Below, piece after piece: positions 44,488-55,309 of a stretch of 64,000 bases of DNA. Position 1 is the first letter of the stretch. Each line of letters opens with the position of its first letter. The notes beneath the pieces are model-generated. The model made no database searches and had not been told where the DNA came from. It saw only the letters and a program-made list of their open reading frames with translations. Position numbers and translations under genes: made by a program. The stretch comes from Saccopteryx bilineata. Its lineage: Eukaryota > Chordata > Mammalia > Chiroptera > Emballonuridae. Where the stretch lies: contig NC_089490.1 in assembly GCF_036850765.1 (NCBI RefSeq), positions 290,824,982 through 290,888,981 of the forward strand, in the 5' to 3' direction.

Positions 44488-44812
44488 CAGCTCCACCAAG
44501 AACACAATAAAACCAAACTTAAACTGTGACAACAAAGGAAAAAAAGGGGGGAGAGGATGGAGATTAACAGTAGCAAAGGATGATGAAGTGCAGAAATACT
44601 TATAAGATAGGGTACTACAATGAATATGGTAGGTACCCTTTTCATTACTTAATGGTAACCACCCTTAAAAAAACCACCACAAAAACACTTGACTTAAAAA
44701 AGGTAGCAACAGAGGAAAGAAGTATGGAACACAAACAAACAAAAACAAATGATAGAAAAACAAAAGAGAAGAATCAAACTAGATACAAAACTAACAGAAA
44801 GCAATTTATAAA
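44488..44812 (+). other. Long L1 inter-ORF spacer
   Basis: 325 nt separate the ORF1 stop from the ORF2 start. That is far longer than the few dozen bases typical of human or mouse L1 and longer than the about 120 nt in the old L1 at 2.5 kb. It is A-rich with an AAAAAAAGGGGGGAGAGG-type purine patch near 44540. It contains most of a small open frame described separately. Confidence 0.85.
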
Positions 44813-44822
44813 ATGGCAGTAG
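44580..44822 (+). CDS. Small basic open frame overlapping the ORF2 start (hypothetical)
   Basis: 80 codons from ATGATGAAGTGC, strongly Lys/Thr/Arg-rich in its second half. The stop TAG lies within ATGGCAGTAG, so the frame ends 10 nt into ORF2. This resembles the overlapping stop/start layout used for termination-reinitiation. There is no recognisable domain, and an A-rich spacer easily yields such a frame by chance. I consider translation possible but unproven. Confidence 0.25.
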   Translation: MMKCRNTYKIGYYNEYGRYPFHYLMVTTLKKTTTKTLDLKKVATEERSMEHKQTKTNDRKTKEKNQTRYKTNRKQFIKWQ

Positions 44823-47800
44823 GGAACCCACAAGTATCAATAATTACACTAAATGTAAATGGATTAAACTTACCAATAAAAAGACACAGAGTAGCAGAAT
44901 GGATTAAAAAAGAAAATCCAACTATATGCTGCCTACAAGAAACACATCTAAGCAACAAGGATAAAAACAAATTCAAAGTGAAAGGCTGGAAAACAATACT
45001 CCAAGCAAACAACACCCAAAAAAAAGCAGGTGTAGCAATACTCATATCTAATAATGCTGACTACAAGACAGAAAAAGTACTCAGAGACAAAAATGGTCAT
45101 TTCATAATGATTAAGGGGAAGTTGAATCAAGAAGACATAACAATCCTTAATATATATGCACCAAACCAAGGAGCACCAAAATATATAAGACAGCTACTTA
45201 TTGACCTTAAAACAAAAACTAACAAAAATACAATCATACTTGGAGACCTCAATACACCGCTGACGGCTCTAGATCGGTCATCCAAACAGAGAATCAATAA
45301 AGATATAGTGGCCTTAAACGAAATACTAGAACACCTGGATATGATAGACATCTACAGGACACTTCATCCCAAAGTGACAGAGTATACATTTTTCTCTAGT
45401 GTACATGGAACATTCTCAAGAATTGACCATATGTTGGGCCACAAAGACAGTATCAGCAAATTTAGAAAAATTGAAATTGTACCAAGCATATTTTCTGATC
45501 ATAAAGCCTTGAAACTAAAATTCAACTGCAAAAAAGAGGGGGGAAAACCCACAAAAATGTGGAAACTAAACAACATACTTCTAAAAAATGAATGGGTCAA
45601 AGAAGAAATAAGTGCAGAAATCAAAAGATATATACAGACAAATGAAAATGAAAATACGACATATCAGAATCTCTGGGATGCAGCAAAAGCAGTAATAAGA
45701 GGAAAGTTCATATCACTTCAGGCCTATATGAACAAACAAGAGAGAGCCGAAGTAAACCACTTAACTTCACACCTTAAGGAACTAGAAAAAGAAGAACAAA
45801 GACAACCCAAAACCAGCCGAAGAAAGGAGATAATAAAAATCAGAGCAGAAATAAATGAAATAGAGAACAGAAAAACTATAGAAAAAATCAATAAAACAAG
45901 GAGCTGGTTCTTTGAAAAGATCAACAAAATTGACAAACCCTTAGCAAGACTCACCAAGGAAAAAAGACACAGGACTCAAATAAATAAAATCCAAAATGAA
46001 AGAGGAGAGATCACCACAGACATCATAGAAATACAAAGAATTATTGTAGAATACTATGAAAAATTATATGCCACCAAATACAACAATCTAGAAGAAATGG
46101 ATAAATTCCTAGAACAATACAACCTTCCTAGACTGAGTCATGAAGAAGCAGAAAGCCTAAACAGACCAATCAGTAGGGAGGAAATAGAAAAAACTATTAA
46201 AAACCTCCCCAAAAATAAAAGTCCAGGCCCAGACGGTTATACTAGTGAATTCTATCAAACATTCAAAGAAGACTTGGTTCCTATTCTACTCAAAGTCTTC
46301 CAAAAAATTGAAGAAGAAGCAATACTTCCAAACACATTTTATGAGGCCAACATAACCCTCATACCAAAACCTGGCAAGGATGGCACAAAGAAAGAAAACT
46401 ACAGACCAATATCTCTAATGAATACAGATGCTAAAATACTAAACAAAATACTGGCAAACCGAATACAACAACATATTAAAAAAATAATACATCATGATCA
46501 AGTGGGATTCATCCCAGAATCTCAAGGATGGTTCAACATATGCAAAACGGTTAATGTAATACACCATATCAACAAAACAAACAACAAAAACCACATGATC
46601 TTATCAATAGATGCAGAAAAGGCTTTTGATAAAATACAACACAATTTTATGTTTAAGACTCTCAACAAAATGGGTATAGAAGGAAAATATCTCAACATGA
46701 TAAAGGCCATATATGATAAACCATCAGCCAACATCCTATTAAACGGCATAAAACTGAGGACTTTCTACCTTAAATCAGGAACAAGACAGGGTTGTCCACT
46801 CTCTCCACTCTTATTCAACGTGGTGCTAGAAGTTCTGGCCAGAGCAATCAGACAAGACAAAGAAATAAAAGGCATCCATATCGGAAAAGAAGAAGTAAAG
46901 CTATCACTTTTTGCTGATGATATGATTCTATACATCGAAAACCCGAAGGACTCCACAAAAAGATTATTAGAAACAATAAACCAATACAGTAAGGTCACAG
47001 GATACAAAATTAACATACAAAAGTCCATAGCCTTTCTATATGCCAACAATGAAATATTAGAAAACGAACTCAAAAAAATAATCCCCTTCACGATTGCAAC
47101 AAAAAAAATAAAATACCTAGGAATAAACATAACAAAGAATGTAAAGGACCTATATAATGAAAATTACAAAGCATTGTTAAGGGAAATCGAAAAAGATACA
47201 ATGAGATGGAAAAATATTCCTTGTTCCTGGATAGGAAGAATAAATATAATCAAAATGGCCATATTACCCAAAGCAATATACAAATTTAATGCAATTCCCA
47301 TCAAAATCCCTATGAGATTTTTTAAAGAAATGGAACAAAAAATCATCAGATTTATATGGAACTATAAAAAACCCCGAATAGCCAAAACAATCCTAAGGAA
47401 AAAGAATGAAGCTGGGGGCATTACAATACCTGACTTTAAACTATATTATAGGGCCACGATAATCAAAACAGCATGGTATTGGCAAAAAAATAGACACTCA
47501 GACCAATGGAACAGAATAGAAAGCCCAGAAATAAAACCACATATATATGGTCAAATAATCTTTGATAAAGGGGCCAACAACACACAATGGAGAAAAGAAA
47601 GCCTCTTCAACAAATGGTGTTGGGAAAACTGGAAAGCCACATGCAAAAGAATGAAACTCGACTACAGCCTGTCCCCGTGTACTAAAATTAATTCAAAATG
47701 GATCAAAGACCTAAATATAAGACCTGAAACAATAAAGTACATAGAAGAAGACATAGGTACTAAAATCATGGACCTGGGTTTTAAAGAACATTTTATGAAC

Positions 47801-48310
47801 TTGACTCCAATGGCAAGAGAAGTGAAGGCAAAGATAAATGAATGGGACTACATCAGAATTAAAAGTTTTTGTTCAGCAAGAGAAACTGATATCAAAATAA
47901 ACAGACAGCCAACTATATGGGAACTGATATTTTCAAACGACAGCTCAGATAAGGGCCTAATATCCAAAATTTACAAAGAACTCATAAAACTCAACAACAA
48001 ACAAACAAACAATCCAATAAAAAAATGGGAAGAGGACATGAACAGACACTTCTCCCAGGAAGAGATACAAATGGCCAACAGATATATGAAAAGATGCTCA
48101 GCTTCATTAGTTATTAGAGAAATGCAAATCAAAACTACAATGAGATACCACCTCACTCCTGTTAGATTAGCTATTATCAACAAGACGGGTAATAGCAAAT
48201 GTTGGAGAGGCTGTGGAGAAAAAGGAACCCTCATTCACTGTTGGTGGGACTGTAAAGTAGTACAACCATTATGGAGGAAGTATGGTGGTTCCTCAAAAAA
48301 CTGCAAATAG
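44813..48310 (+). CDS. L1 ORF2 protein, endonuclease-reverse transcriptase, frameshifted near the C terminus
   Basis: 1165 codons. ORF2p nicks DNA and reverse-transcribes L1 RNA at the nick. The endonuclease (1-239) keeps its active-site residues: Asn14, Glu43, Tyr115, Asp145/Asn147 (GDLNT), Thr192, Asp205 and SDH at 228-230, all at the positions numbered in human ORF2p. The reverse transcriptase has [24 protein letters not shown] and the catalytic FADD at 700-703. The C-terminal knuckle CX3CX7HX4C occupies C1130, C1134, H1142 and C1147. Shortly after, at PLWRK, one base is missing and the frame ends in a foreign [10 protein letters not shown] tail. Only the last roughly 110 residues are lost. 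Because the damage is so limited, the catalytic domains may still be made. Confidence 0.95.
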   Translation: MAVGNPQVSIITLNVNGLNLPIKRHRVAEWIKKENPTICCLQETHLSNKDKNKFKVKGWKTILQANNTQKKAGVAILISNNADYKTEKVLRDKNGHFIMIKGKLNQEDITILNIYAPNQGAPKYIRQLLIDLKTKTNKNTIILGDLNTPLTALDRSSKQRINKDIVALNEILEHLDMIDIYRTLHPKVTEYTFFSSVHGTFSRIDHMLGHKDSISKFRKIEIVPSIFSDHKALKLKFNCKKEGGKPTKMWKLNNILLKNEWVKEEISAEIKRYIQTNENENTTYQNLWDAAKAVIRGKFISLQAYMNKQERAEVNHLTSHLKELEKEEQRQPKTSRRKEIIKIRAEINEIENRKTIEKINKTRSWFFEKINKIDKPLARLTKEKRHRTQINKIQNERGEITTDIIEIQRIIVEYYEKLYATKYNNLEEMDKFLEQYNLPRLSHEEAESLNRPISREEIEKTIKNLPKNKSPGPDGYTSEFYQTFKEDLVPILLKVFQKIEEEAILPNTFYEANITLIPKPGKDGTKKENYRPISLMNTDAKILNKILANRIQQHIKKIIHHDQVGFIPESQGWFNICKTVNVIHHINKTNNKNHMILSIDAEKAFDKIQHNFMFKTLNKMGIEGKYLNMIKAIYDKPSANILLNGIKLRTFYLKSGTRQGCPLSPLLFNVVLEVLARAIRQDKEIKGIHIGKEEVKLSLFADDMILYIENPKDSTKRLLETINQYSKVTGYKINIQKSIAFLYANNEILENELKKIIPFTIATKKIKYLGINITKNVKDLYNENYKALLREIEKDTMRWKNIPCSWIGRINIIKMAILPKAIYKFNAIPIKIPMRFFKEMEQKIIRFIWNYKKPRIAKTILRKKNEAGGITIPDFKLYYRATIIKTAWYWQKNRHSDQWNRIESPEIKPHIYGQIIFDKGANNTQWRKESLFNKWCWENWKATCKRMKLDYSLSPCTKINSKWIKDLNIRPETIKYIEEDIGTKIMDLGFKEHFMNLTPMAREVKAKINEWDYIRIKSFCSARETDIKINRQPTIWELIFSNDSSDKGLISKIYKELIKLNNKQTNNPIKKWEEDMNRHFSQEEIQMANRYMKRCSASLVIREMQIKTTMRYHLTPVRLAIINKTGNSKCWRGCGEKGTLIHCWWDCKVVQPLWRKYGGSSKNCK

Positions 48311-48639
48311 AACTACCTTATGACCCAGCAATCCCTCTACTGGGTATATACCCCAAAACCTCAGAAACATTGATACGTGAGGACACATGTAGCCCCATGT
48401 TCATTGCAGCACTGTTCACAGTGGCCAAGACATGGAAACAACCAAAAAGCCCTTCAATAGAAGACTGGATAAAGAAGATGTGGCACATATACACTATGGA
48501 ATACTACTCAGCCATAAGAAATGATGACATCAGATCATGTACAGCCAAATGGTGGGATCTTGATAACATTATAAGGAGTGAAATAAGCAAATCAGAAAAA
48601 AACAAGAAATACATGATTCCATACATTGGTGGAACATAA
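48281..48639 (+). pseudogene. Detached C-terminal end of L1 ORF2
   Basis: The next frame continues the ORF2 sequence with [39 protein letters not shown] and a terminal GGT before the stop at 48639. From the ORF2 ATG to this stop is 3827 nt. With one extra base it would be 3828 nt, or 1275 residues plus stop, the length of human ORF2p. This supports a single-base loss within the purine run GGAGGAAG at 48273-48280. Confidence 0.93.
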
Positions 48640-48925
48640 AAATGAGACTAAGAGACATGGACAAGAGTGTGGTGGTTACCAAGGGTGGGGGGGGAGGGAG
48701 GACATGGGAGGGAGGGAGGGAGAGAGTTAGGGGGAGGGGGAGGGGCACAGAGAACTAGATAGAGGGTGACGGAGGACAATCTGACTTTGGGCGAGGGGTT
48801 TGCAACATAATTTGATGACAAAATAACCTAGACATGTTTTCTTTGAATATATGTACCCTGATTTATTAATGTCATCCCATTACCATTAATAAAAATTTAT
48901 TAAAAAAAAAAAAAGAAATATAAAA
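48640..48925 (+). other. L1 3'UTR with G-rich tract, polyadenylation signal and A tail
   Basis: A G-rich tract with many runs of three or more G lies at about 48683-48746, a potential G-quadruplex region as in other L1 3'UTRs. The signal AATAAA is at 48888-48893, followed by A runs interrupted by TTTAT and GAAATAT. The patterned, not pure, tail suggests some ageing. Confidence 0.9.
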
Positions 48926-48940
48926 AAAAATATGTTGCTT
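48926..48940. repeat. 3' target-site duplication of the young L1
   Basis: AAAAATATGTTGCTT, identical to 41097-41111. Host sequence continues with TATGAATCAG. Confidence 0.95.
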
Positions 48941-49955
48941 TATGAATCAGAAAACGAATTATAATGACAGAATTTTGATATTATCTCATATGATCTATGA
49001 CAAGCACAGCAGATATCTAAGAAGCACCATAGTTATTAAATAATAAGGGACAGAAAAGGGTAAGTGCATTATATTTATATTGTAATAAAATAATCAGAAA
49101 GTTACATCAAATAACATCTATAGAAAACTATCACTGACTTCGTACTTAATTTTTTAATAAGAAATTTACAATAAAAGCATTATTTATGAATAATTAAATA
49201 ACCACAGAATGGAATACATTCTTTTCATTCACAGAAGAGCATTTAAGTACAAAATGAATTTGCTGGTCTCTGGACATGCTCAGTATTTCTTAAATTAAAA
49301 TGAACAGAAAAAGATGCAATGAAGAAGTGATACAAATAAAACTCTGGTAATACCAGTGTTAGAAGCAATTACTGAATTTGAGCTATCAACATTAACTGTT
49401 AGTTAATGACTTCAATTGAAAAAATGATGAAAGATATATATTAATAACATAGAAAAACAGTACAGAAAAATTTAGAGTATCATAATTTTATATATTTTCA
49501 TAGCTATACTAAGTATCTCTAGTTTGTTATATTTCCTACAAGTTGTGATAAATTAGGTTCATTTAGAAAATTACAAAGGAAGAAGAATTAAAAGGATTAA
49601 ATGATTAAAGTGCAAAAAATGTGTATTAATATGAAAGGATTTCAGATTATTCAACCCGAGGATGAACAGTCTCCCAATAATTATGGAATACCTTAGATCC
49701 TTTACAGAGAAGCTGAAACTCCTTGCAAGTTTGAGCTTGCATAACAGTTTATAATTAGTATTGATTTTATGACAGATTTTGCTCTAACTGAACAGAGGAG
49801 GGGCAGCAGCCACAACAACAACAAACAGAAAATAAAAATAGTGAAAACTTGGTACTCAAAACCCATATTGTCTGCTGGTTGAGGTGTCCATACCACCTAC
49901 ATTTATACATTGCCCTCTGTCCTCATTGAATATGCTGATGTGCTGGCTTGTTCTT
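48941..49955. other. AT-rich DNA, nothing recognised
   Basis: About 1 kb with no supported gene or repeat. Confidence 0.45.
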
Positions 49956-49972
49956 AAAGTCAATGAGAAAAT

Positions 49973-50365
49973 GCCCTGGCCGGTTGGCTCAGTGGTAGAG
50001 CATTGGCCTGGCGTGCAGAAGTCCTGGGTTTGATTCCCGGCCAGGGCACACAGGAGAAGTGCCCATCTGCTTTTCCAGCCCTCCCCCTCTCCTTCCTCTC
50101 TGTCTCTCTCTTCCCCTCCCGCAGCGAGGCTCCATTGGAGCAGAGATGACCCGGGCGCTGGGGATGGCTCCTTGGCCTCTGCCCCAGGCGCTAGAGTGGC
50201 TCTGGTCGCGACAGAGCGACGCCCCGGAGGGGCAGAGCATCGCCCCCTGGTGGGCAGAGCGTCGCCCCCTGGTGGGCGTGCCGGGTGGATCCCGGTCGGG
50301 TGCATACGGGAGTCTGTCTGACTGTCTCTCTCTGTTTCCAGCTTCAGAAAAATACAAAGAAAAAA
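49973..50365 (+). mobile_element. tRNA-derived SINE type C, duplicated-module subfamily
   Basis: Complete copy: GCCCTGGCCGGTTGGCTCAG head, B-box GGGTTTGATTCCCGG, acceptor-like GCCAGGGCACA, CT tract, GC-rich body and A tail. The module GGGCAGAGCATCGCCCCCTG occurs twice in tandem (50230-50251 and 50252-50273, one G/A difference). A perfect 17-bp target duplication, AAAGTCAATGAGAAAAT, lies at 49956-49972 and 50366-50382. Frames of more than 100 codons on both strands are translations of the element. Confidence 0.95.
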
Positions 50366-50456
50366 AAAGTCAATGAGAAAATAATGTCAAATTATATCAT
50401 GCTCTGTCACTGACTAACTTTCCTCCCATTGTTATCAGTCTGTAAAAGTTTGACTC

Positions 50457-50552
50457 TGTAGGCAGCTCTTTCAGACCAGTGCCATCACCCCATGGGCCAA
50501 CCTTGGCATATTGGAATGACACTAGAACCAACTGAGCTACCTGGCCAAGTCA
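50457..50552 (-). mobile_element. Old tRNA-related SINE fragment
   Basis: The complement reads CTTGGCCAGGTAGCTCAGTT followed by GGTTCTAGTGTCATTCCAAT and ATGCCAAGGTTGGCCCATGG. This is a tRNA-type A-box region and following segment of an older SINE lineage than types A-C. Confidence 0.6.
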
Positions 50553-50559
50553 CCCCATG

Positions 50560-51380
50560 TCTTTCTATTAGAGCCTTGCAATTCTGGTTACTCAGAACAA
50601 ACTTTGATTTAAAACAACAACAACAAATGGTATTTTATCATTCAAATAAGTATATCTTGTCTCTTCTATAGAAAGGTTATCATGGCAAACCTTTTTGAAA
50701 CCAGGCTTTACCATCTGAACTGAAATGAAAAAAAATTCATTTGAGTGACTACTTTCTCAATTGCCCCATGGATGGTAATAGTACAATACTAGACGCATAG
50801 GAAGCTTTCACTTTACATAATGGATTCATCAAGTCATCAAGGCTTAATTCTTTGTTGATCCCTGGTGGGAAAATTCTAGGTTTTTAGGTCATGTTTGCAA
50901 TTTTTTTTCAGGTAATTCATAATCATCTGGGTCCTGAGAGTTTGGGGTGGGGTGGGGTGGAGGAGATGACTCTGAAATAAAGTGTGCCTCATTATTTACT
51001 TTCCACTCTAAATAAGTGGGAAAAAACAAACTTCTTTGTTTTCTTTTTATTTTTCCCAGAGATTTTGTCTATGTCATATTCTCTCTCTCTTTTTTTTTTT
51101 CCTGCTCATTTTTGAAGGAACGATGGATCCAAGTTGACCACACATGATTTTTCATACAGGAGTTTTTGGATTCTTGGTTTAATTTTGACTTCATATTCTA
51201 AAACCATTAACTTGGTAAAGCAACAATTTGAATATAATTCTGAAGAAATTTGTAGCTTTTCAAATTTGTGAAAATGTAAGTTTACATGAATTTGTTGGTA
51301 GGACCCCACCATAATGCTATGTAGATTTAAAAATAAATCATATTTGAAAATGTTTCAGAAATACAGAGGGCAAGTTTTTA
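50560..51380. other. Mixed DNA, nothing recognised
   Basis: Contains a short GGGGT repeat at 50944-50959 and a CT/T run at 51081-51099. No gene recognised. Confidence 0.4.
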
Positions 51381-51384
51381 TGAA

Positions 51385-51530
51385 TCCTGTCACAACTTGT
51401 GAGACCTCAAAAAGTTTCTAATTCTCTCTTAGTTTTATTTTGTCTTCAGTGAAACAGAAATAATGACCAACTTGTCTCACAGTATATTATTAGAATCATA
51501 AGGCATAATTTTTGAAAAAGAGACATTGTA
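51385..51530 (+). mobile_element. MIR relic
   Basis: TTGTGAGACCTCAAAAAGTT, then GTCTTCAGTGAAACAGAAAT, then ATAATGACCAACTTG and CACAGTATATTATTAGAATC fit the MIR core order (TGTGACCTTGGGCAAGTTA, TCTGTAAAATGGGAATAAT, ATAGGGTTGTTGTGAGGATT). It is ancient and diverged. Confidence 0.6.
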
Positions 51531-51534
51531 ATCT

Positions 51535-51970
51535 ATAAATTACTTCTTCAAAAATAACACCATTTTCTTTAAACCTCTAACTAAGTCAGAAAGTCTACTC
51601 TTAAGCATGCTTGAACATTCAGTATCATTTTACTTGGAGAAACCTCCAGTAATTAGTTAAGATTTAGAATTCACTGTCACAGCTTGTACTTTCTAAGTCT
51701 CACCCATACGCACTGCATTCATTTCCTTTGCACAGCATGACCTTTTCTAATTAATGCACAGGATTGTCTGACTGCAACTTGCACTGATGTGCTGTGTCTA
51801 TCAGAAAATGAAAAAAGTTCCAGCTCTATGAATTTCAAAGCACTTGTATTGAAAAAAAACTATATCTTTAAAATTTTAGTTTGTTGGATAGTACTCAACT
51901 TATTCTTAGCTTATTATTCTTAATTTTAAAAAATGTATATTATTTAAAGCATTTATAAATAGTTTTCCAT
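51535..51970. other. Unassigned DNA
   Basis: No gene or repeat recognised. Confidence 0.4.
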
Positions 51971-51975
51971 TAATC

Positions 51976-52134
51976 TGAGAGAGAAAGAGAGAGGGAGAGA
52001 GAGAAGCATCAATTCATTATTCCACTTACTTATGCACTCATTGATTGCTTCTTGAACATGCCCTAAATGGGGATGGATCCTGTGACCTCTGGGAGACCAG
52101 ATGACATTTTACCACTGAACTACTTGGTCTGGGC
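51976..52134 (-). mobile_element. Diverged SINE relic
   Basis: The order AG-rich tract, AGAAGCATCAATTCATTATT, TCATTGATTGCTTCTTGAAC, then CACTGAACTACTTGGTCTGG at the right end is that of an antisense tRNA-derived SINE whose head reads CCCAGACCAAGTAGTTCAGT. Confidence 0.65.
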
Positions 52135-52139
52135 CTCTA

Positions 52140-52885
52140 GTGCATTTCTTAAAATTTTTAAATTCATATTAAATAATTGTATTCTTTACTATTCTCTTAA
52201 AATTGTTGATGAATTTATTGTTTGTTAACAACTGAGAGTGATACAATTAAAGTAACAAATTGACATTAATAAAAAATGTTGGGACAATCCACTAAAAAGG
52301 ATAATCTAAAGTAATTTTAAATAATTAAGAAACCCAAGTGTATAACTTAGCTTTTTTCTTAGTACTCTACATTCCAATAAAGGATAAGAATTTAATTTTT
52401 ACAGAAAATTGATTGAAGGTTAAAAGGAAACAAAATAGAGCAAAAACCAAAACTACTAAAGAAGTCCAGGTATTTTCAGGGTCACTTAATAAACTACTTC
52501 TCTGGCTAACTCCTAGTTTCTCCTACCTCTGCTCAATATAGGTTAACCAATTTATGTGTTTCTACCAAGGCCTTGCTGACATCTCTCCTAGAATTTATAT
52601 TAAATATATTCAAGGACATGATGTAATAAAAAAACCATGTACAACTCAGAAAACTTGTAAGTACCTACTTCTTTCCTCTACCTTCTTATTACCAAGCAAA
52701 ATTATAATGGAAGGGTCCCCCAAAATGCACCAACTTTAACCTATGATTCCTATTATTCCTGGAACATCCATGTATTCATTCACAATTTAAGAAAAACTTA
52801 AAAAAATAAATCTCTCTTAAGAGGAAAAAGTACCACGTTATAACAACAAATTGTTGAGACCTGACACTTATCTTGCCTTTCCTTA
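52140..52885. other. AT-rich DNA, nothing recognised
   Basis: No gene or repeat recognised. Confidence 0.4.
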
Positions 52886-52898
52886 AAAAAAATATCCA

Positions 52899-53291
52899 GG
52901 CCCTGGCTGGTTGGCTCAGTGGTAGAGCATCGGCCTGGTGTGCAGAAGTCCCGGGTTTGATTCCCGGCCAGGGCACACAGGAGAAGCGCCCATCTGCTTC
53001 TCCACCCCTCCCCCTCTCCTTCCTCTCTGTCTCTCTCTTCCCCTCCCGCAGCCGAGGCTCCATTGGAGCAAAGATGGCCAGGGCGCTGGGGATGGCTCCT
53101 TGGCCTCTGCCCCAGGCGCTAGAGTGGCTCTGGTCGCAACAGAGCGATGTCCCGGAGGGGCAGAGCATCGCCCCCTGGTGGGCAGAGTGTCGCCCCTGGT
53201 GGGCGTGCTGGGTGGATCCCAGTCTGGCGCATGTGGGAGTCTGTCTGACTGTCTCTCCCCGTTTCCAGCTTCAGAAAAATACAACAACAAC
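52899..53291 (+). mobile_element. tRNA-derived SINE type C, duplicated-module subfamily
   Basis: Complete copy with head GCCCTGGCTGGTTGGCTCAG, B-box GGGTTTGATTCCCGG, acceptor-like GCCAGGGCACA, CT tract, body and an (ACA)n-containing tail. The module is duplicated at 53158-53179 and 53180-53200. Target duplication AAAAATATCCA lies at 52888-52898 and 53292-53302. Long frames on both strands are translations of the SINE. Confidence 0.94.
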
Positions 53292-53302
53292 AAAAATATC
53301 CA

Positions 53303-54165
53303 TAGGTAGGTGAAGAATGCCCCAAGAACAGGCAGGGAGATAATTGCTTGCTATTTTATATGAAATCAGCAAATTTCAAAACAGAAGTATTAGTATTATA
53401 CATCTTATAAAGAAAGAAACTGAAATTTCCATCTAATGGCTATGCCTCTTTTAAAAATGAAAAAAATTGGAAAATTTTTAAATGGAGGTAGAAGAGACAA
53501 ACTAACTTTTTTTGTATTTGAATTTTCAAAATGTTAATGTTTTAGAAAAATGTATGTAGGGTCAATGTTGGGCATGGCCCTTCCTCCTTCTCAGTACCTG
53601 GTGCTGTGGTCACTTATCCTGACTGTGAATTATGGAAGAGAGGGTAATAAAATTGCAGCAGAATTTTTACTAAGGACAAAGAAACTGAGTCACCAGATAT
53701 TATCAAGAAGAAACAGCACAGAATGGCACATCTACTTCCCCCATACTTATCCTCTGCTTGCTTACTGAATTGCTTCCTTGCCCACAGACAACAAATTTTG
53801 CTTGAGTGATTTCCCAGGATTGAGCTAAAATAAACACAGTGCCTTCAATGGGATGCAGAGCTTACACTGACCTGCTGCCATTGGTGATGCCCCTGTGTGT
53901 AAGTAATAAGGGCTAGGTCTGTTTCATCTGGTCCTTTATGTGGTTTCTTTGGGATCTCGCAATGACACCAGATCAATTTTCCAGGTCTGAACATCCTGTG
54001 TTACAATGTTCCTATTAAACTTATAAGAGATTAATTCAGGTAATAAAGCAGCATACAGAAAAAAATATATATATATATTTTAAAGTATTACACAATCACA
54101 CACAAAAATACACAATCCATACACCCTGATGTCACAGGTCTGTATATCTGGAATTAATCACATTT
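53303..54165. other. Unassigned DNA
   Basis: The stretch 53560-54000 has balanced composition and may include old LTR-type sequence (for example CTAAAATAAACACAGTGCC near 53826), but I cannot support an assignment. A short AT run lies at 54064-54080. Confidence 0.35.
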
Positions 54166-54169
54166 CAAG

Positions 54170-55309
54170 TTCAATTAAAAGGACTTTTATGTTTATCAGC
54201 AAGCTTTCTGTTCCTTGGAACCACCACCCATGAAAACTCTTCCTCAGTGCTCTTGGTGTCTGCTTGAGTAGGTCCATGCAAGCTTGCTATACAACTTGTC
54301 AATTTCCATAACTCTGTGGTGTCTGCCATGATACATTTCAGCAAAGTTCCCTTGTATGATTTCGAAGGAGTGCCCACCCCTCCTAGGGGATGGTGTTTTA
54401 ATCTTAAGTAGCATTGGGTTACTGAGGTTACCCCATATAGTGCCATTCCACTGTTGGGATTCCTGGCCGCTATTGTCACAAGGGTGACTAAGGGAGAAGT
54501 TACTGGAACATACTGCTAGAAATCGTGGGCTATTAACTTCAACAGGCATAATTATGCCAAGGTGGGGAACAGCAGCCCAAATGTGGGGGTCTGTGAGTCA
54601 TCGGTCACTATAGCACACACAAGCAAGAACAGAGCACCAGGGCCTGGGGGCCCATCAGGGGCAATTCTCTGGGCCTGCCCTGCCAAAGCCTCCACATCCT
54701 CCCAGGTGATAGGGCATGCATGCTGTCCATGAGGTCTTCTTCTGGAGCACTGAGGACCTCCTCCCCTCAGACATAGTTGGTGTGGAGGAGGCCAGGGCTA
54801 TGGCTTTGGATGGGTGAAGACTGAACCACTTAGTGGGTGCCCAAGAAACGCTGTCAAGCAGTTTGAGGGGTTCCTGGGATCCAAATTGGCTGAAAAACAC
54901 AAGCATAACCTCTCCCTTGCATTAGAAGAGGGTGTGATCCCTGCCACTGTGCCATGGCTGGGTCCTTCCAGCATCTTTTCAGAGAGAAGGGAGAGGGATA
55001 CAGAAAAATAGACAAGACAGACAGACAGACAAATGAGGGAGGAAAAAAAAAAAGACACATGGGGGCGTATAGGCTGGCCCATGGGTCTACAGCGGGAACA
55101 TGTATTGGAGTTAAAGAGGGCAGAAAATGGCGTCTGAGAGGCTGGGGTGGGGCATTGAGCCCCGATGGGGAATGTGGAAGTAGCAACTTCCATTTCTTCG
55201 GGTGGCGGAGCTGATGACGCAGTTTCTAATGTATCTAGTTTTGTTTCTGCGTGCAACAAGCAGTCATCAAGCAAGTTCAACTGGCCTTAATTAAAAGAGA
55301 AGGGGGAGA
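54170..55309 (+). mobile_element. Probable internal 3' region of an LTR retroelement (tentative extent)
   Basis: This GC-richer, non-SINE, non-L1 stretch leads directly into a polypurine tract and LTR. Its right end, at 55293-55309, is AAAAGAGAAGGGGGAGA, a typical plus-strand primer tract. Frames are short and broken on the plus strand. Longer minus-strand frames (up to 160 codons) have no recognised domain. No retroviral protein domain could be identified, so the left boundary and the relationship to the LTR are inference. A short ACAG repeat lies at 55017-55030. Confidence 0.4.

Larger units (their letters stand above)
41112..48925 (+). mobile_element. Young full-length LINE-1 (7.8 kb)
   Basis: Complete non-LTR retrotransposon: 5'UTR (41112-43491), ORF1 (43492-44487), 325-nt spacer, ORF2 (44813 onward), 3'UTR with a G-rich tract and AATAAA, then an A-rich tail. 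A perfect 15-bp target duplication brackets it. ORF1 is open and ORF2 is open except for one frameshift near its C terminus. That combination indicates a recent insertion, although the copy is not a fully intact coding element. It is longer than a typical primate L1 because of its 2.4-kb 5'UTR and long spacer. Confidence 0.97.

Noticed and set aside
49973..50376. Open frames of 60-150 codons on both strands in each type C SINE (also at 20.6, 24.5, 30.1, 52.9 and 58.4 kb)
   Set aside because: All recur wherever the SINE occurs, in fixed position relative to its head and on both strands. They are translations of a GC-rich non-coding element.
54798..55280. 160-codon minus-strand frame next to the LTR
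   Set aside because: It lies antisense to the LTR and its polypurine tract and has low-complexity Ser/Phe/Leu stretches. It has no recognised domain and overlaps other frames.
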